Assembly (NCBI GenBank): GCA_036258315.1
Contig: DATADX010000063.1
Location: 1 to 60,061 of the forward strand
Direction of reading: 5' to 3'
Length of the DNA stretch: 60,061 bases
Origin: DASSYK01 sp036258315
GTDB taxonomy: Bacteria > Actinomycetota > Thermoleophilia > Solirubrobacterales > 70-9
Below are positions 48,258 through 57,115 of this stretch, piece by piece. Within the stretch, counting starts at the first letter, position 1; the number at the start of each line of letters is the position of its first letter. Both the position numbers and the translations under genes were made by a program. Below the pieces are notes generated by a model that was not told the origin of the DNA, ran no database searches, and worked only from the letters and a program-made list of their open reading frames with translations.

Positions 48258-49694
48258 TCAGGCGACGGTGCCGTGGCCGACCACGAGGTCGCCGTCCATC
48301 AGGCACGCGAGCTGGCCGGGCGCGACGCGGCCGACCGGCTCGCCGAAGGCGATCGTGGCCTCGCCGTCGGCCCCGGGCTCGACCTGGCACGCGTGGGAGC
48401 GGGCGTGGTAGCGGAGCCGCGCCGCCTTGACCCGCTCGGGCCGCCGGTGAAGGCGCGCTCCCCGGATCCGGAGCCGGTCGGTCGCGAGCGCCTCGCGAGG
48501 CCCGACGGTGACGCGGTTGCTCGCGGCGTCGGTCTGGAGCACGTAGAGCGGCTCGTGCGAGGCGACGCCGAGCCCGCGCCGCTGGCCGATCGTGAAGTTG
48601 TGGTGGCCGCGGTGCTCGCCGAGGACCTCCCCGCCTGGATCGACGAGCTCGCCCAGGCGATCGTCCAGCCCCGCGTGCTCGCGGAGGAAGGCTCGCTTCC
48701 CCTGCCCCGCGAGGAAGCAGAGGTCCTGGCTCTCCGCCCTCCCTGCGACCTCGAGCCGATGGCGCCCCGCCGTCTCGCGGACCTCGGCCTTGGTGATCGC
48801 GGCCAGGGGGAAGCGCAGCCGTCGCAGCGAGGACGGCGCGAGCGCCGCGAGCATGTAGGTCTGGTCCTTCGCGGCGTCCGCGGGCTGCGCGAGCAGGGGG
48901 CCCTCGCCGTCGTCGCGAAGGTCCGCGTAATGACCGGTCGCCAGCGCCTCGGCGCCGACCCGGTCCGCGAGCGCGATCATCGCGTCGATCCTGACCTCGC
49001 CGTTGCAGAGCACGCACGGGTTCGGGGTCCGTCCGGCCGCGTAGCCCTCGATGAACGGGGTCACCACGCCGGCACGGAACTCGGGCTCGAGGTCGAGCGT
49101 CAGGTGCGGGATCCCGAGCGAGTGTGCGACCCGGCGGGCGGACACCACCGCCTCGGGGGAGCAGCAGCTGCGCTCGCCGTCGGTGCGGCGGTCCGCCCAG
49201 AGCTTGAGCGTGACCGCGACCACCTCGGCCCCGCGCTGGCGCGCGAACAACGCCGCGACCGCCGAGTCGACTCCGCCGCTGAGCGCAACGAGGACGCGAG
49301 GTCGTCCGCGACCGGGAGGATCGGCGAGCAGCTCCCCCGAGCGGGCGACCGCCGAAAGGGCGCGGTGGAGCGCGTCGGCCGCGAGGTCCGCGGCGTGGCG
49401 GTGGGTTCCCGCGAGCCCGCCGAGCTCGTCGGCGATCTCCTCGGGGCCGATCCGGGCGACGTCGAGGAGCCGGTTGCCGTCCGCGACCTCGGCGGCGGCG
49501 GCCCCGGCCGCTCGCGCCGCCGCGCAGCCCTCGGCAGCGTGGGTGACGCGCGCGACCCTGCCGTCGGAGACGAGCAGCGAGATCCGCACGAGGTCGCCGC
49601 ATGGCGCGCCGCCGGCCGAGCCGGTGTGGCCGGCCTCGGGGACGGGCCCGCGCCGCGACGCGTCGGCCAGGTAGTGCTCGAGAGCCTCGCGCAT
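48258..49694 (-). CDS. mnmA: tRNA-specific 2-thiouridylase MnmA with N-terminal IscU/NifU-like domain
   Basis: 478 residues, about 110 longer than ordinary MnmA. Residues 1-118 align with IscU/NifU-N: EHYL, GAPCGD (C32, D34), EGCAAA (C57), DEL-THRHAADLAADAL. The third scaffold Cys is replaced by Ala101 after the conserved His100. Residues 131-478 are MnmA: PP-loop SGGVDS (139-144), C177-C178, NPCVLC (C227, C230), C326 in SQDLCF, and a C-terminal beta-barrel. MnmA adds the 2-thio group to U34 of Lys/Glu/Gln tRNAs. The ORF is continuous from one ATG, so this is a true fusion. No cysteine desulfurase is adjacent. Confidence 0.93.
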   Translation of the reverse strand: MREALEHYLADASRRGPVPEAGHTGSAGGAPCGDLVRISLLVSDGRVARVTHAAEGCAAARAAGAAAAEVADGNRLLDVARIGPEEIADELGGLAGTHRHAADLAADALHRALSAVARSGELLADPPGRGRPRVLVALSGGVDSAVAALFARQRGAEVVAVTLKLWADRRTDGERSCCSPEAVVSARRVAHSLGIPHLTLDLEPEFRAGVVTPFIEGYAAGRTPNPCVLCNGEVRIDAMIALADRVGAEALATGHYADLRDDGEGPLLAQPADAAKDQTYMLAALAPSSLRRLRFPLAAITKAEVRETAGRHRLEVAGRAESQDLCFLAGQGKRAFLREHAGLDDRLGELVDPGGEVLGEHRGHHNFTIGQRRGLGVASHEPLYVLQTDAASNRVTVGPREALATDRLRIRGARLHRRPERVKAARLRYHARSHACQVEPGADGEATIAFGEPVGRVAPGQLACLMDGDLVVGHGTVA

Positions 49695-49736
49695 GGAAGA
49701 GGCTCCAGCCCGCCGTTACCGCCCCCGCTTGGAAAC

Positions 49737-49749
49737 CCTGTCGAACAGG
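49737..49749. promoter_or_regulatory. Short inverted repeat upstream of mnmA
   Basis: CCTGT-CGA-ACAGG, 43 bp upstream of the mnmA start. The 185-bp spacer 49695-49879 has no credible ORF. This repeat is the only symmetrical element seen; an operator role is inference. Confidence 0.3.
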
Positions 49750-49879
49750 TGGGTGTCTACCGACGAAACCACGGTGGGCCGCGCCGGAAATCGACCCCCA
49801 AGCACGTTGTGTTGGGTCAACTTATGGAGCGGCTCGCGCACGGGCTCGAGCCTCAGGACAAGGTAGCAGCGGCCGGTCG

Positions 49880-50266
49880 CTACTCGGGAGCGGCGTCCTC
49901 GGGCTCGTCGAGCAGGTACCAGGACGAGATCAGGCCGTCGCGGATGCCGAGCTCGATCGCGACGTGAGAGCGGTCGCCGACCTCGTCCGAGTCCCGCCAG
50001 ACGTACTGGAGCTCTGCGTGGACGAGGACGCCGCCCGGTCGATGCTCGATCTCGACGGGCACGTAGCGGCGGACCAGGTGGTCGAAGGTCTTGCCCGACC
50101 ACGCCATCGCCGCGACGCGCCCGCGGTGGACGGTGCGCTCGGTCCGGATCTCGACCTCGGGGTGGACGAGGTCGCCCACCGCCGCCCGGTCCCCTCCGCT
50201 GAGGGCGATCAGGAAGCGGCGAACGAGCTCGTCAGTGTCAGCGGGGCCGTTCAGCCCCTCCACCAC
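49880..50266 (-). CDS. NTF2/SnoaL-like protein
   Basis: 128 residues; two adjacent GTG codons (50266, 50263) can start it. Pattern: DTDELVRRFLIALSGGDRAAVGDLVHPEVEIRTE, then FDHLVRRYVPVEI and strands ending GLISSWYLLDEPEDAAPE. Third SnoaL-like gene of the window. The start overlaps the upstream membrane-protein gene by 26-29 bases. Function unknown. Confidence 0.78.
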   Translation of the reverse strand: MVEGLNGPADTDELVRRFLIALSGGDRAAVGDLVHPEVEIRTERTVHRGRVAAMAWSGKTFDHLVRRYVPVEIEHRPGGVLVHAELQYVWRDSDEVGDRSHVAIELGIRDGLISSWYLLDEPEDAAPE

Positions 50267-51263
50267 GCAGGCTGTCGACGAACTGACGCGGCCCGTCGCC
50301 GAGGCTCGCCTCCCGGAGCAGGCTGAGCGAGGTCAGCAGGCCGCCGATCACGAGCAGGACGGCCGGCCACAGCCCGATCTTGTCGGGTTGGGCGTCCGCC
50401 CCCTCGTTCAGGTCAAGCCCCACGATCAGCAGGAACAGGCCGAGCCCGACCGCGCCCACGTAGGCGGGACCGCGGACCCCGATCCCGGCCGCGAGGCCGA
50501 TCACCCCAAGCGAAACGAGCAGCAGCAGGACGTCCCACGTCGACGAGGTCCGCACCACGGTGATCTCTCCGAGACCGAACGGCACGGCGAACTGGGCGAC
50601 GGAGCTGATCCCGAGGCTGCAGGCAATCACCGCCGAGATCCCGGCGCCCGTGAGCAGCTCGGATGCCTTCAAGAGGCCCTGGTCGCCGGCCGGCTCCACC
50701 GCCGTCCCGACTACGCGGGTATCGGGGCCCTGGCGCCACAGATAGAGGGCGCCGACCAGCAGGATGATCGAGAGGATTCCGAGCAGCCCCCGGTAGGTGC
50801 CGAAGTGCCCGCCGATCCCCTCGTCGCCGAGCAGCTCGTTCCAGAGCGCCGACCAGGCGATGATCGTCGCGATCGAGCCCGCGAGGAGCTGGAAGCGGAC
50901 CCCCTTCACGGATCCGGCGTAGAACCCGAGCGCCGCGGTGACGCCGAAGATCCAGAACACGTTCAGGCTGCTGCCCGAGTCTCCGCCGACGAGGTCGACG
51001 AACTCCCCGAGCGCCAGCGGAACGAACAGCAGCCCGAAGACGCTGTTGACCGCGGCCCAGGGCCGGGTCCCGTTCGTGTAGCGATCCGAGAACACCGCGC
51101 CGTACAGGTAGGCGGCAGCGACCGCGTAGAGAACGAAGGTGAGGAAGTCGCCGGGGTCCTCGTCACGGCGGAGGATGAGCATCAGGACGCCGATGCCGAG
51201 CAGCACGCCGCCGAGTGCTCTCAGCACGTCGCGCGTGTCGTCAGGTGCGAGCAGCTCTCTCAT
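50238..51263 (-). CDS. Polytopic membrane protein of unknown function
   Basis: 341 residues with about ten hydrophobic segments from residue 13 to 318. The only soluble parts are the N-terminus and the 185-200 loop. Start ATG preceded by AGGGAG. No transporter motif recognised; it vaguely resembles DUF2157-type proteins but I do not assign it. It is 24 bp downstream of the GH3 gene. Confidence 0.7.
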   Translation of the reverse strand: MRELLAPDDTRDVLRALGGVLLGIGVLMLILRRDEDPGDFLTFVLYAVAAAYLYGAVFSDRYTNGTRPWAAVNSVFGLLFVPLALGEFVDLVGGDSGSSLNVFWIFGVTAALGFYAGSVKGVRFQLLAGSIATIIAWSALWNELLGDEGIGGHFGTYRGLLGILSIILLVGALYLWRQGPDTRVVGTAVEPAGDQGLLKASELLTGAGISAVIACSLGISSVAQFAVPFGLGEITVVRTSSTWDVLLLLVSLGVIGLAAGIGVRGPAYVGAVGLGLFLLIVGLDLNEGADAQPDKIGLWPAVLLVIGGLLTSLSLLREASLGDGPRQFVDSLRGGGAERPR

Positions 51264-51287
51264 GGTCTCCCTTTGATCGTCGAGTGA

Positions 51288-52871
51288 CTACGTGGGCGCC
51301 AGCTCTGACTTGAGCTGGATGATGCGGTCATACGACTGCTGCAGCCGGTCGCGGGTGAGCCGCCCGTCCTTGGCGGCCTGGGTGACGGCGTTGAACGCAG
51401 CCACCGACCCCTGCGCGTTGCGGGCGTAGAGGACGAGGTCGCAGCCCGCCGAGATCGCCGCAATCGCGGCGTTGGCCGTCGACTTCGTCTGCTCCACCAT
51501 CGCGATGCTCTGCAGGTCGTCCGTGATCACCACCCCGTCGAAGCCGAGATCGTCCCGCAGCAGGCCTTGAACGACCGGCCTCGCGAACGCGCCGGGCTTC
51601 TCCGAGCCGAGGCTCGGGTACGAGGCCGACGACACCATCATCAGCTGCACACCGCCGGCGATCGCCGCCTCAAACGGCTGCAACGCCGCGTCGAGTTCCT
51701 CGGCCGGGGCGGCGATCGTGACCGGGCTGAAGTCGGTGTTGATCGTCGCCGGCCCGAGGCCCGGGAAGTGCTTCGCGGTCGCCGCCACCCCCTGCGACTG
51801 CAGACCCTCGATGAACGCCGTGCCCAGCTCGGCCACCAGCGCGGGGTCGTCGCCGAAGGTGCGCTCGGCGATCGTGTCGGCGGTCCGCGGCAGCTCGACG
51901 TCGAGCACGGGGGCGAGGTCGACGTTGACGCCGACGCCCCTCAGGAAAGAGCCGGTCTGCTCGCCCTCGCCGCGCGCGGCATCCGCGTCCCCCGTTTGGC
52001 CGAGCTCGCGGGGCGAGAGCTCGGGCGGGCCGTTCGGGAGGTCCTTCACGTCGCCTCCCTCCTGGTCGACCATCACCAGCAACGGGGGATTGCCTCCCGC
52101 GCTGGCGGCCTCCTGCAATGTGGCGATGTCCTGCTGGACGATGGCCTGGTCGCGTTGCTCCACGATCAGTCCGCCGACCTGGCCCTTGCGGACGCGACGC
52201 GTGAGCTTCGCGTCGACCCCGTTCTGATCGAGCGTGCCGACGACCGTCTGGCCGACGAGGCGCTTCAGCGCGAGCGGCTGCTCCTCGTCCCCGCCCCCGC
52301 CTGAGAACAGGAGGATCGCGCCGCCGACGACCAGCACGGCAACCGCGCCGATCGCGAGCGCCTGGCGGCGGCGGACCTTCGCCGGGAGGTCGCGGCGGTG
52401 GCGGCGGCGCTCAACCGGGACCGGCACCTCGGCCGGCGTGAACGGGTCGTCACGGAGCCGGCGGCGCTCCGTGGTGTCGGGACCGGCGGTCCCCCGCCCC
52501 CCCGCCCCGACGCCGATCGCCCGGCGGTCGCCGGTCTCTGCTCGCCGGGCGCGTCGCTCGGCGGTGGCCCGGCGGCGGCGCCTGCGCCCGAATGTGAACG
52601 CCGACCGGCGCCGCGGACGGCGGCCGCGGCGGCTGCCCGCGGCGCGCTCGCCCGTGGTCGGGTCCTCGCGGCCCCCGGCGGGCTCGTTGTCGTCGCCCCC
52701 GACCTCGCCGCTCTCGTCGTCAGCCCGCTCGCCGCTCTCGTCGTCGGCCCGCTCTTCGCCGGCGCGCCGGCTGATCGCGTGCTCGTCGGTCCGCTCCCTC
52801 CACCGCTGGCGGCTGGCCTCGAAGTCGAAGTCCAGCTCGTCGTCGGGATCGAAGGGCGGACGGTCCACCAT
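51288..52871 (-). CDS. Membrane-anchored glycoside hydrolase family 3 protein, NagZ-like, atypical active site
   Basis: 527 residues. A charged, disordered N-terminus (1-165) has a tandem octapeptide RADDESGE (41-56) and Arg-rich clusters. A membrane helix (about 170-190) and an extracytoplasmic GH3 barrel follow. Nucleophile candidate D451 in VITDDLQSIAM, and PLLVMVDQEGG. The segment KHFPGLG (367-373) then reads INTDFSPV instead of the usual D-S-H loop, so the acid/base His of NagZ is absent. Possible peptidoglycan role. The start shares a base with the aspS stop (TGATG). Confidence 0.85.
   Translation of the reverse strand: MVDRPPFDPDDELDFDFEASRQRWRERTDEHAISRRAGEERADDESGERADDESGEVGGDDNEPAGGREDPTTGERAAGSRRGRRPRRRSAFTFGRRRRRRATAERRARRAETGDRRAIGVGAGGRGTAGPDTTERRRLRDDPFTPAEVPVPVERRRHRRDLPAKVRRRQALAIGAVAVLVVGGAILLFSGGGGDEEQPLALKRLVGQTVVGTLDQNGVDAKLTRRVRKGQVGGLIVEQRDQAIVQQDIATLQEAASAGGNPPLLVMVDQEGGDVKDLPNGPPELSPRELGQTGDADAARGEGEQTGSFLRGVGVNVDLAPVLDVELPRTADTIAERTFGDDPALVAELGTAFIEGLQSQGVAATAKHFPGLGPATINTDFSPVTIAAPAEELDAALQPFEAAIAGGVQLMMVSSASYPSLGSEKPGAFARPVVQGLLRDDLGFDGVVITDDLQSIAMVEQTKSTANAAIAAISAGCDLVLYARNAQGSVAAFNAVTQAAKDGRLTRDRLQQSYDRIIQLKSELAPT
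52704..52751. repeat. Tandem 24-bp repeat within the GH3 gene
   Basis: Two adjacent 24-bp copies differing at one base, encoding the acidic octapeptide RADDESGE twice in the disordered N-terminus. Confidence 0.85.
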
Positions 52872-54688
52872 CAGCTCGTTCCGTCCCCCGGGGCGCGCGG
52901 GCGTGCCTTCCGGGCCAGGCCCAGCTCGGCGAGCTGGCGCTCATCGACCGGCGCGGGCGCACCGGTGAGCGGGTCGGTGCCCGACGCCGCCTTCGGGAAC
53001 GCGATCACGTCGCGGATCGACTCCGACCGGTGCAGCAGCGCCACGATCCGGTCGAGGCCGTAGGCGATGCCGCCGTGGGGCGGCGCGCCGTAGCGGAGTG
53101 CTTCGAGCAGGAACCCGAACCGCTCCTCGGCCTTCGCTTCGTCGATTCCGATTGCGGCGAACGCTTTGCGTTGAACATCCGGGTCGCTGATGCGGATCGA
53201 GCCACCGCCGATCTCCCATCCGTTCCAGACGACATCGTATGCCTTGGCCCGGGCGGCCCCCGGGTCGTCGGGGTCAAGCTCCCCGTCCGGCGACGTGAAG
53301 GGGTGGTGGAGAGGATCCCAGCGGCCCTCCTCCTCGTTCCAGCCGAGCAGCGGCCAGTCGACGATCCAGGCGAGCGCGTTGCGGCCGGGGTCGATCAGGC
53401 CGAGCCGCTCGCCGAGCCGCTGGCGCAGCTGACCGAGCACCGCAGCCGACGTCGCCGGGCTGTCCGCGACGAGCAGCAGCACGTCGCCCCCGGAAGCGCC
53501 GAGGCGCTCGTTCGCGGCGCCGATCTCGGCGGCCGACAGGAACTTGGCCACCGGCGAGCGCCAGCCCTCGCCCTCGACGACGGCCCAGACGAGCCCCTTG
53601 GCGCCGAGCTCCTGGGCCTCGGCGACGAGCCCGTCGAGCTGGGCGCGGGAGAGGTCGTGGCCGCCGGCGTTGAGCGCCCTGACCACGGCGCCGCCCTCGA
53701 TCGCGCTGCGGAAGGCCTTGAACTCGGTGGCCGCGAACACGTCGGTCAGCTCCTCCATCTCGAGGCCGAAGCGGAGGTCCGGCCGATCCGTCCCGTAGCG
53801 CGCGACCGCTTCGTGATACGGCACCCGCGGCAGCGGCAGCTCGAGCTCGATCCCGGCCACCGCCAGCACGGCGGCCAGCAGGCGTTCGTTCAGCTCGAGG
53901 ACGTCGTCGACCCCGACGAAGGAGAGCTCGATGTCGAGCTGGGTGAAGTCGGGCTGGCGGTCGGCGCGGAAGTCCTCGTCGCGGAAGCAGCGCACGATCT
54001 GGAAGTAGCGCTCGAAGCCGCCGATCATCAGCAGCTGCTTGAACAGCTGCGGTGACTGCGGGAGCGCGTAGAACCTCCCGGGCTGAAGCCGGCTCGGGAC
54101 GAGGAAGTCGCGGGCGCCCTCCGGGGTCGACCGCGTCAGCATCGGCGTCTCGATCTCGAGGAAGCCCTCGGCGGAGAGGAACTCGCGCATCGCCTGGGTG
54201 ACCCTGTGGCGGAGCGCGATCGCCTCCTGCATCCGGTCGCGCCGCAGGTCGAGGTAGCGGTAGCGCAGCCGGGTGTCCTCGCTCACCTCGCCCGAGAAGG
54301 ACTCGACCTCGAACGGCGGTGTCTTGGCGTCGGCGAGCAGCTCGGCCTCCGCGACCCTGACCTCGACCTCGCCGGTCGGCATCTTCGGGTTGACGGTCTC
54401 GGGGTCGCGCTTCACGACCGGGCCGCGGACGCTGAGCACGTCCTCGGCGCGCAGCCTGTGTCCCAGCTCGAACGCGTCGCCGGCCTCGTCGGGGTTGAAG
54501 ACGAGCTGGACGATGCCCGTGCGGTCGCGCAGGTCGATGAAGACGAGCCCGCCGTGGTCGCGGCGCCGGTGCACCCAGCCCGCCACCCGGACCTCGGACC
54601 CGACGCGGTCCGGCAGCACCTGGCCGCACCAGGCGTCGCGGTACCGATTCGGCCGCAGGGCCGGGAAGTCGCCGCTCTCCGCAGACAT
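52871..54688 (-). CDS. aspS: Aspartyl-tRNA synthetase
   Basis: 605 residues. Class IIb: N-terminal OB anticodon-binding domain (VAGWVHRRRDHGGLVFIDLRDRTGIVQLVF), motif 2 region IVRCFRDEDFRADRQPDFTQLDIE, bacterial GAD insertion domain (about 290-420) and motif 3 GIAYGLDRIVALL. Possibly non-discriminating (Asp/Asn), which cannot be read from the sequence alone. It is 21 bp downstream of hisS. Confidence 0.97.
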   Translation of the reverse strand: MSAESGDFPALRPNRYRDAWCGQVLPDRVGSEVRVAGWVHRRRDHGGLVFIDLRDRTGIVQLVFNPDEAGDAFELGHRLRAEDVLSVRGPVVKRDPETVNPKMPTGEVEVRVAEAELLADAKTPPFEVESFSGEVSEDTRLRYRYLDLRRDRMQEAIALRHRVTQAMREFLSAEGFLEIETPMLTRSTPEGARDFLVPSRLQPGRFYALPQSPQLFKQLLMIGGFERYFQIVRCFRDEDFRADRQPDFTQLDIELSFVGVDDVLELNERLLAAVLAVAGIELELPLPRVPYHEAVARYGTDRPDLRFGLEMEELTDVFAATEFKAFRSAIEGGAVVRALNAGGHDLSRAQLDGLVAEAQELGAKGLVWAVVEGEGWRSPVAKFLSAAEIGAANERLGASGGDVLLLVADSPATSAAVLGQLRQRLGERLGLIDPGRNALAWIVDWPLLGWNEEEGRWDPLHHPFTSPDGELDPDDPGAARAKAYDVVWNGWEIGGGSIRISDPDVQRKAFAAIGIDEAKAEERFGFLLEALRYGAPPHGGIAYGLDRIVALLHRSESIRDVIAFPKAASGTDPLTGAPAPVDERQLAELGLARKARPRAPGDGTS

Positions 54689-54709
54689 CGCCCGCCGCAG
54701 TATGTCCGC

Positions 54710-55966
54710 TCAGCCCTCTTCCGGGCCCTGCGCGAGCGCGGCGCGAAGCTCCTCGACCGGGCTCGTGAGATCGGCGTCGCGCTGCTCGCCGGTGACCATG
54801 TCGCGGAGGTGCGCCGCATTCCCCTCGAGCAGCACCGCTTGGCGGGCGCCCGACCGGTCGGCCTGCTTCATCTGCCCCTTCAGCGAGCGCCCCGCGAGGT
54901 CGAGGTCCGTCGAGATGCCGGCGCGCCGCAGCTCGGTCGCAAGCGCGAGCGCCCGTTCGCGCGCGCCCTCGTCCGCGACGATGAACACGTCGACCGTCGG
55001 CGGGCGATCCTCCTCGCCGAGCGCGAGCGCGAGCCGCTCCACGCCCACCGCCCAGCCGCTGGCCGGCGTCGCGGGCCCGCCGAGCGCTTCGATCAGGCCG
55101 TCGTAACGGCCGCCGCCGCCGACCTGGGACTGGGCGCCGAGGCGGTCGCAGTGGAGCTCGAAGATCGTGTGGGCGTAGTAGTCGAGGCCGCGGACCATCG
55201 TCGCATCGACCTTGTACGGGACGCCGGCGCGGTCGAGCAGCTCCCGCACCGCTGCGACCCGTGCGGCGTCCTCGCCCTCGAGCCGGTCGAGGAGAAGCGG
55301 GGCGTCGGCCATAACGGCCTGCGTGCCCTCGTCGGCCGAGTCGAAGGCGCGAAGCGGGTTCAGGTCGATCCGATCGCGGACCTCCTTCGCGAGCTCGCCC
55401 TCGCGGCCGCGCAGGAACGAGCGCAGCTCCTCCGCGTAGGCCGCGCGCGCCTCGGGAGAGCCGAGGCTGCCGAGCCGGAGCTCGACGCCCTCGACCCCCA
55501 GCCGAGTGATCAGGTCCCAGACCAGCAGGATCAGCTCGGCGTCCACCAACGGCGAGTCCGACCCGATCGCCTCGGCGTCGATCTGGTGGAACTGGCGGTA
55601 GCGGCCGGCCTGCGGGCGCTCGTGCCGGAAGAACGGCCCCGAGCTCCACAGCTTCACCGGCTGTGGCCGGGTCTGCATCCCGTGCTCGATGTAGGCGCGG
55701 CAAATCGCGGCCGTGGCCTCGGGGCGGAGCGTGAGGCTGCGGCCGCCCTGGTCCTCGAAGGTGAACATCTGCTTCTGGACGACCTCGGTCGCCTCCCCCA
55801 CGCCGCGCGCGAACAGCTCGGTCTCCTCGAAGACGGGCGTGTCGATCCGCCCGTAACCGGCCTCCTCGAGGAGCCCGCGGGCGGTCTCCTCGATCCGGCG
55901 GCGCGCCGCCTGCTGCTCTGGCAGCACGTCGAAGGTGCCGCGCGGCGCCTTGATCCTGTCGCTCAT
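54710..55966 (-). CDS. hisS: Histidyl-tRNA synthetase
   Basis: 418 residues from ATG 55966; the open frame runs to 56410 but that lies over the metallo-hydrolase gene. Motif 1 PRGTFDVLPEQQ..., TLRPEATAAICRAYI, motif 2 FRHERPQAGRYRQFHQIDAEAIG, HisA motif VRGLDYYAHTIFE, motif 3 GGGGRYDGL and a C-terminal anticodon-binding domain. hisS-aspS order is common in bacteria. Confidence 0.96.
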   Translation of the reverse strand: MSDRIKAPRGTFDVLPEQQAARRRIEETARGLLEEAGYGRIDTPVFEETELFARGVGEATEVVQKQMFTFEDQGGRSLTLRPEATAAICRAYIEHGMQTRPQPVKLWSSGPFFRHERPQAGRYRQFHQIDAEAIGSDSPLVDAELILLVWDLITRLGVEGVELRLGSLGSPEARAAYAEELRSFLRGREGELAKEVRDRIDLNPLRAFDSADEGTQAVMADAPLLLDRLEGEDAARVAAVRELLDRAGVPYKVDATMVRGLDYYAHTIFELHCDRLGAQSQVGGGGRYDGLIEALGGPATPASGWAVGVERLALALGEEDRPPTVDVFIVADEGARERALALATELRRAGISTDLDLAGRSLKGQMKQADRSGARQAVLLEGNAAHLRDMVTGEQRDADLTSPVEELRAALAQGPEEG

Positions 55967-56004
55967 CGTGGCGACCTTACTTTCGCCGCCCGCCCGGACG
56001 GGGA

Positions 56005-56640
56005 CTAGCGCGCCAGCTCGAGCAGGAACGGGTTGGTCGCCCGCTCGGCTCCAAGCGTGGTCAGCCCCATGTGGCCCGGGTGGACCCGGGTCTCGGGCGG
56101 CAGCGACTCGACGAGCTCGCGGATCGAACGCATCAGGGTCGGGCCGTCCCCTCCCGGGAGATCGGTCCGCCCGATCGAGCCCTGGAAGAGCACGTCGCCG
56201 GAGAACAGCGCCTGCCCGGAGGGGACCGAGTAGCTGACGTGGCCGGGGCTGTGGCCCGGCGTGAAGATGACGTCGATCTCGAGCCCGGCGAGCTCGAGCC
56301 TCTCGCCTCCCGAGACCGTGTGGTCGGCGTCGTAGCTCTCGAAGGGCCCGAACCCGGGCGGCGTCCAGGCATTGATGTCGGCGAGCACCGGCACCTCGAG
56401 CTCGGGGCACCAGACCGGGGCCCCCGTCGCCCTCGCCACCGGGGCGACGGCGCCGACGTGATCGAAGTGCGTGTGGGTGAGCAGGATCGCCTCGATCTCG
56501 ACGCCGAGCTCCTCGGCGGCGGCGAGGATCCTCTCGGCCTCGTCGCCGGGATCGACGAGCAGGGCCCGCTCCGCGCCGTCGGCGCGGAACAGGAAGCAGT
56601 TCTCCTGGATCATGCCGACTGTGAACATGCGCGCGTCCAT
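56005..56640 (-). CDS. Metallo-beta-lactamase fold hydrolase (glyoxalase II-like)
   Basis: 211 residues. Metal motif THTHFDH (H-x-H-x-D-H), further ligands in TPGHSPGHVSY, FSGDVLFQGSIGRTDLPG and VHPGHMG. Compact form of the YcbL/GloB group that hydrolyses thioesters such as S-lactoylglutathione or related thiols; the substrate is unknown. It is upstream of hisS by 38 bp. Confidence 0.9.
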   Translation of the reverse strand: MDARMFTVGMIQENCFLFRADGAERALLVDPGDEAERILAAAEELGVEIEAILLTHTHFDHVGAVAPVARATGAPVWCPELEVPVLADINAWTPPGFGPFESYDADHTVSGGERLELAGLEIDVIFTPGHSPGHVSYSVPSGQALFSGDVLFQGSIGRTDLPGGDGPTLMRSIRELVESLPPETRVHPGHMGLTTLGAERATNPFLLELAR

Positions 56641-56676
56641 CGCGCTCAGGGTAGCCGCCGCCCGGGGGGCCGCGGG

Positions 56677-57078
56677 CTACTCCGCCCGGCCCTGCGCCCG
56701 CGCCTGCTGCTCCTGCTGTCGCCTGCGGAGCGCGCGGTTGAAGAAGAAGCGGTCGGTGTAGTAGGCCATCGGGACATAGAAGGCGAGCATGAAGGCCGCG
56801 ATCCCGGCCGAGGCCGCGATCGGGCGGCTGAACAGGATCGCGAGCAGCGCGAAAAAGATCACCGCCGCGATCAGGCCCTTGTTGAAGGCGCTGCGCCAGG
56901 TCGGGGGCGAGGGGTCGCCGGAGCCGCGGGCCTGCCGCGGGGAGCTTCCCGAGCGGCGCGCCTGCGCCCGCTGGCGCGCCTCGGCGCGGTTGCGGGGACG
57001 GCCCTTCGGCCGCGTGTCGACGCGGCCCCCCTGGGTGCCGCGATGCTTGCGCCGGCGCTTGCGCTTCGTCTGGGCCAC
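56677..57078 (-). CDS. Small basic membrane protein of unknown function
   Basis: 133 residues, GTG start. Highly basic disordered N-terminus (AQTKRKRRRKHRGTQGG, then Arg-rich to residue 60), two membrane helices (about 69-84 and 88-107) and a basic Arg/Gln tail. Tail and head would both face the cytoplasm and could touch nucleic acid or lipid headgroups (inference). No family recognised. Confidence 0.65.
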   Translation of the reverse strand: MAQTKRKRRRKHRGTQGGRVDTRPKGRPRNRAEARQRAQARRSGSSPRQARGSGDPSPPTWRSAFNKGLIAAVIFFALLAILFSRPIAASAGIAAFMLAFYVPMAYYTDRFFFNRALRRRQQEQQARAQGRAE

Positions 57079-57115
57079 GCCCTCAATCTAGCGGCCGGCG
57101 TCGAAGCCGGCGGGC

